The position numbers and the translations under genes are program-made. Below are positions 1-8,820 of a stretch of 64,000 nt of DNA, piece by piece. The notes beneath the pieces are model-generated. The model was not told where the DNA came from. It made no database searches and saw nothing but the letters and a program-made list of their open reading frames with translations. This DNA is from Ornithinibacillus californiensis. Lineage in GTDB: Bacteria > Bacillota > Bacilli > Bacillales > Amphibacillaceae. The stretch is from contig NZ_LDUE01000058.1 of NCBI RefSeq assembly GCF_001038485.1, forward strand, positions 90,499 to 154,498, in the 5' to 3' direction. Numbering within the stretch: the first letter of the stretch is position 1; each line of letters opens with the position of its first letter.

Positions 1-2
1 CT

Positions 3-1154
3 TTCTTTACTTTAGAAGAGTTAACTATTCTATTCCCGATTATTGCATGGGTTGCGAGTGTATTTACGTTTATTTATTGCTTAATTTTATTAGTCCGACC
101 GTTTTTTGGTACATTCAAGCCAGATAAGCTTCCTAAGGAAAAAATTCATGAAGCACCGGTTGGCATGCTTATTCCACCTGCCATCTTAGGCGCACTTGTT
201 GTTTTGATTTTCTTCTTTCCAAATCTATTAGCGAATTACATTCTTAAACCTGCGTTAATTTCCGTCATTCCAGGTATGACGATGGAGACCGTTCCATTCA
301 AAATCACTGCTTGGCATGGTTTTCAAACCGAGCTTTGGATGACGATTGGGGTCATTGTCCTTGGTTCGATTTTATTCGTTGCCATTAAGAAGTGGAATAT
401 CGCATTCCGAGTTTATCCGGATAAGCTAAGCTTAAATTACTTGTATAGCAATGGAATTGAAAATCTAGAGCAAGGTTCTGCTTCCTTTACGAACCGCTAC
501 ATGACTGGTTCAATCCGTCATTATTTACTGTATATCTTTGTATTTATCGTCCTTATTCTAGGAACTGCTTTAATTGTTTTTGATGCAATTACATTTGATT
601 TTTCCAATAATGCTTATGTGACGGTATATGATATTGGTATATTAGCTGCCATGGTTGCCGCAACTTTCACCGTGTTGTTTACGAAAAATAGAATTACCGC
701 CATTGTTGCACTTGGTGCCGTTGGCTATCTGATGGTGATGTTATTCGTAATTTTCCGTGCACCAGACTTGGCAATGACGCAGATGGTTGTTGAAACAGCA
801 ACTACGGTATTATTTTTACTATGTTTCTACCACTTACCAAAACTCGAGAAGAAAATTGAAAAAATGAAGTTCAAAGTAACCAATCTCGTGGTGTCTCTTG
901 CAGTTGGTGTGACGATGACGGTATTGACTCTCGTAGCGACCGGTCATCAATTATTTACACCGATTACAACTTTCTTCGAGAATGCTTATGAATTAGCTGG
1001 AGCAAAAAATATCGTGAATGCAATCTTAGTTGATTTTAGAGGCTTTGATACCATGTTAGAAATCGCAGTATTACTGATTGCTGGTATCGGGGTGTATACG
1101 TTAGTTAAGCTCCAGCATAAAGGAAGTGATTCAGATGAAGCCGGAACCAAATGA
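3..1154 (+). CDS. mrpA: Na+/H+ antiporter subunit A, C-terminal part (5' end outside window)
   Basis: This is the C-terminal third or so of the large MrpA subunit of the seven-protein Mrp (Mnh/Sha) Na+/H+ antiporter in the cytoplasmic membrane. The frame is open from base 3, so the gene starts before the window. The visible part has many hydrophobic segments, and the stretch around IVALGAVGYLMVMLF and APDLAMTQMVVETATTV is typical of the MrpA C-terminal domain (DUF4040 and MrpB-like region). It is followed by mrpB-G in canonical order, with mrpB starting inside its last codons. The complex exchanges Na+ for H+ and supports growth at high pH or salt. Confidence 0.95.
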   Translation, partial: FFTLEELTILFPIIAWVASVFTFIYCLILLVRPFFGTFKPDKLPKEKIHEAPVGMLIPPAILGALVVLIFFFPNLLANYILKPALISVIPGMTMETVPFKITAWHGFQTELWMTIGVIVLGSILFVAIKKWNIAFRVYPDKLSLNYLYSNGIENLEQGSASFTNRYMTGSIRHYLLYIFVFIVLILGTALIVFDAITFDFSNNAYVTVYDIGILAAMVAATFTVLFTKNRITAIVALGAVGYLMVMLFVIFRAPDLAMTQMVVETATTVLFLLCFYHLPKLEKKIEKMKFKVTNLVVSLAVGVTMTVLTLVATGHQLFTPITTFFENAYELAGAKNIVNAILVDFRGFDTMLEIAVLLIAGIGVYTLVKLQHKGSDSDEAGTK

Positions 1155-1566
1155 TGTCATCCTACACACGGTGTCAAAACTCACCGCCGTGATTATATTT
1201 ACTTTTTCTATTGATTTATTTTGGGCAGGACATCATTTTCCTGGTGGCGGATTTATAGGTGGCTTAACAACTGCTGCTGGGATTGTTCTGCTCTATTTAT
1301 CATTTGATATCGAGCGAATACAAACAAATTTACCGATTGATTATAAAAAACTTGCTGCACTTGGGGTCCTTATTTCGGTTTCAACCGGATTAGCTGGCAT
1401 GATTTATGGTGATAACTTTTTAGAGCAAACTTTTGGTTACTTCGATCTTCCTCTCTTTGGAAAAACGGAACTAGCGACAGCAGTGCTTTTTGATATTGGA
1501 GTAGCTCTAGCAGTTATCGGCACAGCAGTCACCATTATAACTAGCATCAGTGAGGATGGTCTGTAA
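1135..1566 (+). CDS. mrpB: Na+/H+ antiporter subunit B
   Basis: This is MrpB, about 143 residues with four predicted membrane helices; the motif HHFPGGGFIGGL near residue 30 is characteristic of the family. An in-frame GTG lies nine bases upstream, but the ATG at 1135 is preferred: AGGAAG at 1121-1126 sits at a good distance and the protein then begins MKPEPNDVILHTVSK, as relatives do. It overlaps the end of mrpA and its stop shares one base with the mrpC start, which suggests translational coupling. Confidence 0.95.
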   Translation: MKPEPNDVILHTVSKLTAVIIFTFSIDLFWAGHHFPGGGFIGGLTTAAGIVLLYLSFDIERIQTNLPIDYKKLAALGVLISVSTGLAGMIYGDNFLEQTFGYFDLPLFGKTELATAVLFDIGVALAVIGTAVTIITSISEDGL

Positions 1567-1904
1567 TGGAAACACTTATAGCAATTGTCATTGGAATCTT
1601 ATTTACGATCGGGACTTATCTCATGTTATCCAATCAAATGTTGCGGATTATCCTTGGGTTATCCCTAATCAGTCATGCAGTTAATTTAATGATTATTATT
1701 ATGGGTGGTTTGAAAACAGGTGGACCTCCTTTGCTTTCTGAGAGAACAAAGGATTTTACAGATGCCATCCCACAGGCATTAATATTAACGGCAATCGTTA
1801 TTAATTTTGCTGTAACAGCCTTCCTTCTTGTACTAAGCTACCGTACCTATAAAAAGCATGGTACCGACGATATGAACAACCTAAGGGGAAATGAACATGA
1901 ATAA
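1566..1904 (+). CDS. mrpC: Na+/H+ antiporter subunit C (NuoK-like)
   Basis: MrpC, 112 residues with three hydrophobic helices, is homologous to the NuoK subunit of complex I. The segment LSLISHAVNLMIIIMGG and the ALILTAIVINFAVTAF helix are family hallmarks. It starts in a TAATG overlap with mrpB and its last codons overlap the mrpD start, as in compact mrp operons. It forms part of the membrane ion path of the Mrp complex. Confidence 0.95.
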   Translation: METLIAIVIGILFTIGTYLMLSNQMLRIILGLSLISHAVNLMIIIMGGLKTGGPPLLSERTKDFTDAIPQALILTAIVINFAVTAFLLVLSYRTYKKHGTDDMNNLRGNEHE

Positions 1905-3387
1905 CTTACTCATATGGCCAGTTATCTTGCCGTTAATAGCCGGAATGCTTTTCATCCTACTACGGAATAAAATTCACTTGCAACGAGTGCTATCTGTCGT
2001 CGTCCTTGCCGTTGTAACTGGAATTTCTATCGTCCTTATGAACCAAATACAAGCGAACGGCATTCAAACTCTGCAATTAGGCGGGTGGCAAGCTCCATTT
2101 GGGATTGGTCTTGTAGCGGACATGTTTTCCATCCTACTTGTTTTAACGACTAGTATTGTCGCCTTTTGTTGTGTGGTGTTTTCCTTTAAAATCATCGGCA
2201 AAGACAGGGAAAATCATTATTTTTATTCGTTAGTCTTATTCTTGATTACTGGGATAAACGGTTCATTCTTAACTGGGGACTTATTTAATTTATATGTTTT
2301 CTTTGAAGTACTTCTTCTAGCTTCTTATGTGTTAGTATCCTTGGGTGGCAAAAAAGTACAACTTCGGGAAACAATGAAATACGTGATTATTAACGTTCTT
2401 TCCTCAGCATTCTTCTTAGTTGGGATTGCTTATATGTATTCCATTACTGGTACATTGAGTTTAGCACATATTTCCGTTCGAATTGCTGAAGTTGGACAGG
2501 ATGGCTTTATTACGACCGTAGCTATTTTATTTATTCTTGTATTCGGTATGAAGGCTGGATTGTTCTTATTTTATTGGCTACCTGGATCGTATAGTGTGCC
2601 ACCGGCCGCAGTGTCTGCTCTTTTCGCCGCACTATTAACCAAGGTTGGAATCTATGCCATCATGCGAATGTTTACGTTAGTGTTTTATCATGAGCCTGGA
2701 ATTACACATTTGTTCATTGGCATACTTGCAGCAATAACAATGATTTTAGGCGGAATCGGAGCAATTGGCTACTGGGATATAAATAAAATTCTAACCTATA
2801 ATGTCATCATCGGGGCTGGATTTATTTTAGCTGGTTTTGCTGCATTTACCGATAGCGGGACACTCGGTTCTATCTATTATTTAATCCATGACATGATTGT
2901 AAAAGCTCTTATTTTCTTAATTGGTGGTGTCGTTGTTTATTTAACTGGTACAACCAATTTAAAAGAAATGAGTGGGTTAATACGGAACCATCCTTATTTA
3001 GGGTGGATGTTCTTTATCGCTGCTTTATCATTAATTGGCATTCCACCACTTAGCGGGTTTATTGGAAAGGTATTTATTACAAAAGGTACATTTGAAGCAG
3101 GATATTATTGGCTAGGTGCGATTGGATTGATAGCTAGCTTGCTTATTCTTTATTCGGTAATGAAAATCTTCATGAATGCCTTTTGGGGAGAAACCGTACT
3201 TAGTGAGGAAGAGGAAAAAGGTACGACCAAAGGGGTCATGATACCAATTGCGTTACTCACTATTCTTACGATCGCACTTGGTATTGGACCGGAATTCATT
3301 AACGCTTATGTGGAAACAGCAGTGGAATCGCTCATGAATCCACAAACGTATATTGATGCTGTATTTGCAGGAAATGATATTCCATAA
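1897..3387 (+). CDS. mrpD: Na+/H+ antiporter subunit D (NuoN/L-like)
   Basis: MrpD, about 496 residues and roughly 14 membrane helices, belongs to the proton-pumping NuoL/M/N family. Visible hallmarks are LFNLYVFFEVLLLASYVLVS, a Lys in the helix GMKAGLFLFYWLPGSYSVPP, and YYLIHDMIVKALIFLIGG. Two ATGs are possible. AAGGGGAA at 1883-1890 abuts the first (1891) and is well spaced for the second (1897), so 1897 is chosen. The gene overlaps the end of mrpC, and mrpE follows after a short gap. Confidence 0.95.
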   Translation: MNNLLIWPVILPLIAGMLFILLRNKIHLQRVLSVVVLAVVTGISIVLMNQIQANGIQTLQLGGWQAPFGIGLVADMFSILLVLTTSIVAFCCVVFSFKIIGKDRENHYFYSLVLFLITGINGSFLTGDLFNLYVFFEVLLLASYVLVSLGGKKVQLRETMKYVIINVLSSAFFLVGIAYMYSITGTLSLAHISVRIAEVGQDGFITTVAILFILVFGMKAGLFLFYWLPGSYSVPPAAVSALFAALLTKVGIYAIMRMFTLVFYHEPGITHLFIGILAAITMILGGIGAIGYWDINKILTYNVIIGAGFILAGFAAFTDSGTLGSIYYLIHDMIVKALIFLIGGVVVYLTGTTNLKEMSGLIRNHPYLGWMFFIAALSLIGIPPLSGFIGKVFITKGTFEAGYYWLGAIGLIASLLILYSVMKIFMNAFWGETVLSEEEEKGTTKGVMIPIALLTILTIALGIGPEFINAYVETAVESLMNPQTYIDAVFAGNDIP

Positions 3388-3405
3388 ACGAAAGGAGGAG
3401 CAGGC

Positions 3406-3891
3406 ATGCCATTTCAAATATTGATTAACATATTTATTGCTTTTCTTTGGATGTTCTTCCAGGATGAGTGGCGATTCTTAAGCTTTTTGAGTGGTTATAT
3501 CGTCGGTATTCTAATATTGTTCTTTATGCGACGTTTTTTCAACAAGCCTCTATATGTATTTTTCGTTTGGGCTGCTATAAAACTACTCTATGTTTTTAGT
3601 TATGAGCTCTTAGGGTCTGCCATTCTTGTGATACGGCAGGTGCTCCGTCCGAAGATTAATATTACCCCAGGTATATTTCGTATCGATACGGACTTAGAGG
3701 GGGATGTTGAAATCACTTTGCTTTCCCTACTGATTTGTTTAACACCGGGATCAGTGGTGATGGAGGTTACACCAAATGGTAAAAGCCTGTATGTTCATGC
3801 GATGGATGTCCCGGAATCAAAGGAATCGGTGTTAAAATCACAGTTGATCTTTGAACGGGCAATTAAGGATGTGACGAGAAAATATGTTTGA
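3406..3891 (+). CDS. mrpE: Na+/H+ antiporter subunit E
   Basis: MrpE, 161 residues: N-terminal hydrophobic helices and a soluble C-terminal half containing LLICLTPGSVVMEV, the conserved family segment. AAAGGAGGAG precedes the ATG at 3406. The last codons overlap the mrpF start at 3884. The subunit is needed for assembly and full activity of Mrp antiporters in studied bacilli; that role is taken from the family, not from this sequence. Confidence 0.95.
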   Translation: MPFQILINIFIAFLWMFFQDEWRFLSFLSGYIVGILILFFMRRFFNKPLYVFFVWAAIKLLYVFSYELLGSAILVIRQVLRPKINITPGIFRIDTDLEGDVEITLLSLLICLTPGSVVMEVTPNGKSLYVHAMDVPESKESVLKSQLIFERAIKDVTRKYV

Positions 3892-4162
3892 AATCTTGAT
3901 GATATTATCACTTATTATTTTGACACTAGCTATTTTGTTAAATATTTACCGTGTAATAAAAGGGCCATCCAGTGCTGATCGGGTACAGGCACTTGATTCG
4001 ATAGGGATTAATTTAATTGCAGGGATAGCAATTTTTTCTGTTTATCTCGATACCCATGCTTTTTTTGAACTAATATTATTAATCGGTATCTTGTCCTTTG
4101 TTGGGACCATAGCCTTTGCCCGATTTATTGAAAGGGGTGTCGTCATTGAGCGGAAGCGCTGA
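3884..4162 (+). CDS. mrpF: Na+/H+ antiporter subunit F
   Basis: MrpF, 92 residues with three helices. The motif YRVIKGPSSADRVQALDSIG after the first helix is the family signature. It starts within mrpE, and its 3' end overlaps the likely mrpG start, so mrpE-F-G are probably translationally coupled. Confidence 0.95.
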   Translation: MFEILMILSLIILTLAILLNIYRVIKGPSSADRVQALDSIGINLIAGIAIFSVYLDTHAFFELILLIGILSFVGTIAFARFIERGVVIERKR

Positions 4163-4508
4163 GGTCATTGCTGGAGTCTTGATTTTCTTAGGAACGTTAA
4201 TTTGTTTAATTAGCGCCATTGGGTTGGTACGTTTACCAGATGTGTATACACGCTCCCATGCTGCATCGAAAAGCTCTACGGTAGGTGTATTGTTTATTCT
4301 AATCGGAACGTTATTATACTTTGTCATTTCAGAAGGATACTTTAGCATTCGACTTATTTTAGGAATCCTATTTGTTTTCTTAACCGCGCCAGTCGCAGCC
4401 CATGTCATCTGCCGCGCCGCTTATCGTGCCGAAGTACCACTAACAGAAAATAGTGCCGAAGACGAACTCAAAGATTACATGAAGGGGGACAGTCCCTCTG
4501 TGAAATGA
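4146..4508 (+). CDS. mrpG: Na+/H+ antiporter subunit G
   Basis: MrpG, about 120 residues, with the family motif IGLVRLPDVYTRSHAASKSSTVG. Several in-frame non-ATG starts exist. TTG at 4146 is chosen because AAAGGGG at 4131-4137 is spaced eight bases from it and the product then has family length; GTG at 4137 and TTG at 4116 are alternatives. It overlaps mrpF by 17 bases. The last eight residues (KGDSPSVK) are encoded by the left arm of a dispersed hairpin repeat, and the TGA stop lies in the hairpin loop. Confidence 0.9.
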   Translation: MSGSAEVIAGVLIFLGTLICLISAIGLVRLPDVYTRSHAASKSSTVGVLFILIGTLLYFVISEGYFSIRLILGILFVFLTAPVAAHVICRAAYRAEVPLTENSAEDELKDYMKGDSPSVK

Positions 4509-4528
4509 TTCACAGAGGGACTGTCCCT
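4485..4528. repeat. Dispersed hairpin repeat, copy 1
   Basis: Inverted repeat with left arm ending CAGTCCCTCTGTGAA and right arm TTCACAGAGGGACTG, 18 paired bases, loop ATGA. The same element occurs at 28979-29020, 53227-53280 and 61776-61819. It lies between the convergent mrpG and MscS-family genes and could act as a bidirectional terminator, although there is no clear T-run. The left arm is coding sequence for the end of mrpG. Confidence 0.9.
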
Positions 4529-4532
4529 CCCT

Positions 4533-5801
4533 TTACTCTTGTTCTCTTATTGGTTTTACCTCTTGCTTTGTTGTTTCGCTTAAGGCTCTGAGATCATTTC
4601 CAGTTGGATTTTGGAACACTCGCAGGCCAAATTCAGGCGCTACTGCAAATAGGTGGTCAAAAATGTCCGACTGAATTGACTCATACACCGCCCATGCCGT
4701 ATTATTCGTAAATGCATAAATCTCTAATGGCAATCCGTTTTCCTTTGGTTCTAACTGTCTTACCATTAACGTCATCTCCTTATGAATCCCCGGATGACGT
4801 TTTAAATAGTTATCGATATACGCTCGGAATACCCCGACATTTGTCATCGCTCTTCCATTGACTGGATTTTCACGATTGATTTGATGTGTCTTATTATATT
4901 CTTCAATTTCTGCTTCCTTCTGTGTTATATAATCCGATAGAACTTGAATCTTCTTTAAACGATCTAACATCTCAGGAGTACAAAATTTAATACTCGTTGT
5001 ATCAAGATACAGTGATCGCTTAATCCTTCTTCCACCTGACTTTTCCATGCTTCGCCAGTTCTTAAACGAATCAGATACTAATGCATACGTCGGAATCATC
5101 GTGACTGTCTTATCCCAGTTTTGGACCATCACGGTATTTAACGTGATATCAATAACATCACCATCCGCATTATACTTTGGCATCTCAATCCAATCCCCAA
5201 CTCGTACCATGTCATTAGTAGATAACTGGACGCCAGCAACAAGTCCTAAGATGGAATCCTGGAAGACTAACATTAATACCGCAGATAACGCACCAATACC
5301 ACCTAACAGTACAAGTGGACTTTCACCGATTAGATTCGCAATGATTAAGATTGCTCCAATGACAAAGAAGATAATATTGGCTACTTGAATAAATCCTTTA
5401 ATCGGTCTAGTTTTGGAAACTTCAAAGGTCCGATAAATATCATTAACCGCATGTAATGTACTATTGATTACTAGTAACATAACAAGAATGATATATGTAT
5501 TTGAAAGCTTTATTATCAATTCCTCATATTCTGGAAAGGTTCCTGCGAAATTGTAAATAATAATTGCAGGAACAATATGTGAAAGCCTATGGAAAACCTT
5601 TCGTTCTAAAAACACATTATCCCATTGATATTTATTACGGGTTAGCATTTTCGTAATAATTCTTACAACAATCTTCTTTGTTATAAAATTAGCGATGATA
5701 CTGATCAATGCTATAAATAGAATCTTAGCTGCAACAATTAAATATTTCTCTACTGTTGGATCCCAACCTAAATCACCGATCCATTCACTTATAAATTCCA
5801 T
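4533..5801 (-). CDS. MscS-family mechanosensitive channel, YbdG-like
   Basis: A 422-residue membrane protein related to YbdG-type mechanosensitive channels, which open under hypo-osmotic membrane tension to release solutes. About five hydrophobic helices fill residues 15-190. The pore-lining and beta-domain region follows (LGGIGALSAVLMLVFQDSIL, then VRVGDWIEMP), and a long cytoplasmic C-terminal domain ends around residue 400. ATG at 5801 is preceded by AGGGG with good spacing, and an extended -10 (TGTTATAAT on the minus strand, about 5836-5844) lies just upstream. A channel of this type next to an Na+/H+ antiporter fits salt or osmotic adaptation, although the two are convergent and not co-transcribed. 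Confidence 0.9.
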   Translation of the reverse strand: MEFISEWIGDLGWDPTVEKYLIVAAKILFIALISIIANFITKKIVVRIITKMLTRNKYQWDNVFLERKVFHRLSHIVPAIIIYNFAGTFPEYEELIIKLSNTYIILVMLLVINSTLHAVNDIYRTFEVSKTRPIKGFIQVANIIFFVIGAILIIANLIGESPLVLLGGIGALSAVLMLVFQDSILGLVAGVQLSTNDMVRVGDWIEMPKYNADGDVIDITLNTVMVQNWDKTVTMIPTYALVSDSFKNWRSMEKSGGRRIKRSLYLDTTSIKFCTPEMLDRLKKIQVLSDYITQKEAEIEEYNKTHQINRENPVNGRAMTNVGVFRAYIDNYLKRHPGIHKEMTLMVRQLEPKENGLPLEIYAFTNNTAWAVYESIQSDIFDHLFAVAPEFGLRVFQNPTGNDLRALSETTKQEVKPIREQE

Positions 5802-5938
5802 ATGTCCCCTCCGTCTCTTGAGTTAGTTCCCATTATAACAAATAATATGTGAAAGTATTACCGTTAACGAATTTCGTATTACCTTGAAGTTGTATGGTTA
5901 ATCTTTCATTATTTTTCTTACTTTTAATAACACCATGA

Positions 5939-6165
5939 GAAGACTTGTCATCGTCATTATTAACGGATTTCCTCGTAAAAAGATCATGAGGACCTCTGTC
6001 ATAATCAATTTCCACTAACTTTCCTCCGAAAATCATCATGAGGCCCCCTCTCATCATCAATTTTCACTAACTTCCCTCTAAAAATAATCATGATAAACCC
6101 TCTCATCATCAATTTTCACCAACTTCCCTCTGAAAATCATCATGAGAAACCCTCTCATCATCATT
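5939..6165. repeat. 52-bp tandem repeat array, locus 1
   Basis: Three good units at 5991-6042, 6043-6094 and 6095-6146, a degenerate unit before them (5939-5990) and a partial one after. All have a 52-base period with no unique spacers. At each junction the minus strand reads like ATGAGAGGGTTTCTCAT, a short hairpin with a G-rich loop. The array fills most of the gene-free stretch 5802-6299; nothing else was recognised there apart from the flanking start regions. Confidence 0.9.
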
Positions 6166-6299
6166 TCCGGCATAATTCTGTCCCTTTAAGTGAATTAGCC
6201 CTCCCTCATCAAATCACAACCAACTATCCACGATACATTTGTAATCATTTTCCATCTATACTAAAATAAATTTAGAATATTTTAAAAAGGGGACTAACC

Positions 6300-7565
6300 A
6301 TGTATAGTGATATTTTTCGAGAAGTAGTTGATATCATGCACAGTGATTATGCGGGATATAAAGATAAACAAGGCTGGGATAATCCTAAGGTCTATGAGGA
6401 TAAAATTAGACAATTGGAGAATACAAACGAACTCACACCCAATCGTTTTACAGAGCTTGTGCAGGATTACTTATTGGACTTCAAGGATCCACATATGTTT
6501 TTCATTGTACAAAAATCTGAGACACAACAACTATACGATAATGGATTTAAAGTGAGGAGACATGAAGACAAGCTTTTTGTCACTTCAACCGGCAATGAAA
6601 GTAGATTAAAGGTTGGAGATGCTATTGTTGAACTAGATAATGTTCCGGTCTTAGCTTTGGTAGAAAAACATAAGCGTGAATTAATGGAATCCAAAGCAGA
6701 AAGAGAATCTTGGCGAGATATAATCAAAAAATATAACCTTGCTAAAGTAGTTGATAGGACTGGTAAGGAGCAAATTATTGAATTAAAGAAATACCCAAAA
6801 GAAGGTTACGTTGCTAACCATTCTATAACAAGGATAGATGAGGACACCTTATGCATGACTTTAACAGACTTTTTTAATCCTGATCCGTTAAATCAGCTTA
6901 TTGAAAAACATAAAAAAGAGCTTAGCAAAACTGTGAACTTGATTATTGATGTGCGCATAAATAATGGTGGAAGCGATGCAACTTTTCAGAACCTAACCCC
7001 TTACTTATTTCCAACCAATCCAATCATACTAGATTATAGTGATTATCAAATGAAGTTTAATTGTACGGAAAGAAATGCATCTTCACAGATAAATAGTTTA
7101 AAAGAAGATTTGAACCAGATTACTGACCCAACCATTCAAAATATGATCAAGCAGTTTATCCAAATGTGGGAGAAACATCGTGGGAGTGGATTCGTTGCAT
7201 TCGAATCACAAAATATGGAGGCAGAAATAGTCGGTTTAGAATATCCAAAAAACATTATTATTCTAGCAGATGTATACTGCGGGAGTGCCGGAGACATCTT
7301 TGTGAATTTATGTAAGCAATCTCCAAAGGTTACCGTTGTTGGAAGGGCTACTATGGGAATGAATGATTACGCAAATCTCACCACGATCACATGGAATAAT
7401 CAACTTAAATTCATGTACCCTACCTCAAGATTAGATCAATTAGACCACCGTGGTGCGCTAGAAGAACCCGGTATTAAACCAGATATTTACATCCCTTGGG
7501 CACCAGAACATATCGAAAAAGATATCGACATGGAAACAGCAATGAATATACTCCAGAGAGTATAA
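6300..7565 (+). CDS. S41-family peptidase (tail-specific protease type)
   Basis: A 421-residue protein of the S41 (C-terminal processing or tricorn-like) serine protease family. A degenerate PDZ-like region lies around residues 90-170 (LKVGDAIVELDNVPVLALV). The catalytic domain has LIIDVRINNGGSDATF near residue 220 and the nucleophile motif IILADVYCGSAGDIFVNL near residue 325, with Ser in CGSAGD. The expected general-base Lys is not placed with certainty. There is no obvious signal peptide, so it may act in the cytosol. ATG at 6300 follows AAAAGGGG. The next gene starts about 20 bases downstream and may be co-transcribed. Confidence 0.85.
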   Translation: MYSDIFREVVDIMHSDYAGYKDKQGWDNPKVYEDKIRQLENTNELTPNRFTELVQDYLLDFKDPHMFFIVQKSETQQLYDNGFKVRRHEDKLFVTSTGNESRLKVGDAIVELDNVPVLALVEKHKRELMESKAERESWRDIIKKYNLAKVVDRTGKEQIIELKKYPKEGYVANHSITRIDEDTLCMTLTDFFNPDPLNQLIEKHKKELSKTVNLIIDVRINNGGSDATFQNLTPYLFPTNPIILDYSDYQMKFNCTERNASSQINSLKEDLNQITDPTIQNMIKQFIQMWEKHRGSGFVAFESQNMEAEIVGLEYPKNIIILADVYCGSAGDIFVNLCKQSPKVTVVGRATMGMNDYANLTTITWNNQLKFMYPTSRLDQLDHRGALEEPGIKPDIYIPWAPEHIEKDIDMETAMNILQRV

Positions 7566-7586
7566 GATTATTAAGAGGTGTTTATT

Positions 7587-8714
7587 ATGAAAAAAAGTCA
7601 TTGGATTATTATCATTCTAGTCGCACTGTTTTTCATTGCCTATTCTTATAGACCAGAGATTGATTTTGCAACCGTACGGGTAGAAAAACCTGATGTATGG
7701 CCAACAGAAGAGTGGCCAGAATCGACTCCAGAAGAGCAAGGGGTCGATAGTGAAAAATTAGCTGAAATGTTCGAGCACATAGAAAAAACTAACCCTTATC
7801 GATTTGATGGATTACTTATCATTAAGAACGGTCATATCATCACAGAAAAATATAACTTCCCTTACGATGAAGATTTTCCCCATCAGATTTATTCTGTAAC
7901 AAAAAGTTTAACAAGTGCAGCTACAGGGGTTGCTATAGATGAAGGATTATTTAGTTTGGACGACAACGTGTTAGACTTTTTTCCAGATATGAGTTTCGAA
8001 AACATGAGTGAAGCTAAAGAAAATATGACCGTTGAACACTTACTGACAATGACAAATGGCATGGATTGGAATGAGTTTGACGACCCAGAATTATGGGTGG
8101 ATTGGCGTCGGAGTGATGAACAACTTAAGTTTTATCTAGACAATCCTGTTATCAAAGAAAAAGTTGGCAAGTTTAACTACGATACAGGGGCATCATTTAC
8201 AATGGGGGCAATTATTGAAAAAGCAACGGGACAGAGCTTAGCTGATTACGCCCAAGAGAAGATTTTCAACAAGATTGGTGTTACTAGCATGAAATGGCAT
8301 GAAACAAATGATGGCTACACACATGGTGGCACCTTTGCCTCGATGACACCACGAGATATGGCTAGATTTGGTTTTCTTTATCTTCATCGTGGTGAATGGG
8401 ATGGAGAACAAATCGTTCCGAAAGATTGGGTAAAGGCATCTACCACACCCCAAACTGGTGAAGTATGGGATGGCTATGGATACTACTTTTGGTTATTAAA
8501 AGTAAAAGATAAAGAGATTTATCAGGCGAGTGGGGCAAATCACCAAAATATATTTATTGTGCCGGATGAAAATCTGGTCGTGGTCTACTCAGCTTCCGGC
8601 AAGTATGTTGAAGGGTTATTAACCTATTATATTTTCCCAGCTATCAAATCTGATAAAGCTATTCCAGCGAACGAAGAAGCCTATGCTAGATTGAAAGAGT
8701 TGATGGAAGACTAA
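7587..8714 (+). CDS. Beta-lactamase-family serine hydrolase, membrane-anchored
   Basis: A 375-residue class C beta-lactamase/penicillin-binding-type hydrolase. Residues 5-20 form one membrane anchor, so the catalytic domain is extracellular. The active-site SxxK is S103-V-T-K106, a Tyr in KFNYDTGAS is the probable YxN-type Tyr, and an HGG triad is visible in YTHGGTFA. Many members are esterases or D-aminopeptidases, so beta-lactam resistance should not be assumed. The ATG at 7587 is preferred over the in-frame GTG at 7578 because AGAGGTG is then correctly spaced. It follows the S41 peptidase closely. Confidence 0.88.
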   Translation: MKKSHWIIIILVALFFIAYSYRPEIDFATVRVEKPDVWPTEEWPESTPEEQGVDSEKLAEMFEHIEKTNPYRFDGLLIIKNGHIITEKYNFPYDEDFPHQIYSVTKSLTSAATGVAIDEGLFSLDDNVLDFFPDMSFENMSEAKENMTVEHLLTMTNGMDWNEFDDPELWVDWRRSDEQLKFYLDNPVIKEKVGKFNYDTGASFTMGAIIEKATGQSLADYAQEKIFNKIGVTSMKWHETNDGYTHGGTFASMTPRDMARFGFLYLHRGEWDGEQIVPKDWVKASTTPQTGEVWDGYGYYFWLLKVKDKEIYQASGANHQNIFIVPDENLVVVYSASGKYVEGLLTYYIFPAIKSDKAIPANEEAYARLKELMED

Positions 8715-8736
8715 TAAACTAGCTGCTACATACAAA

Positions 8737-8774
8737 AGGAACAGCTTCTTTCTATTAGAAAGAGGCTGTTCCTC
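8737..8774. terminator. Bidirectional hairpin terminator
   Basis: Arms AGGAACAGC and GCTGTTCCT plus further pairing through CTTT/AAAG form a strong hairpin between the convergent serine hydrolase and M20 genes. A short T-run follows on the minus strand. Confidence 0.75.
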
Positions 8775-8820
8775 TCAATAACGAGCTTTTGTAAGATTTT
8801 AACCCTTAGCTAAAATGGTC

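Noticed and set aside
5833..6060. 75-codon open frame on the minus strand
   Set aside because: It lies in the tandem repeat array and has low-complexity repeat-derived sequence; no proper binding site.
5939..6165. Possible CRISPR array because of regular repeats
   Set aside because: The 52-base units are contiguous with no unique spacers and no cas genes occur in the window. The same holds for the arrays at 30428, 43248 and 55335.
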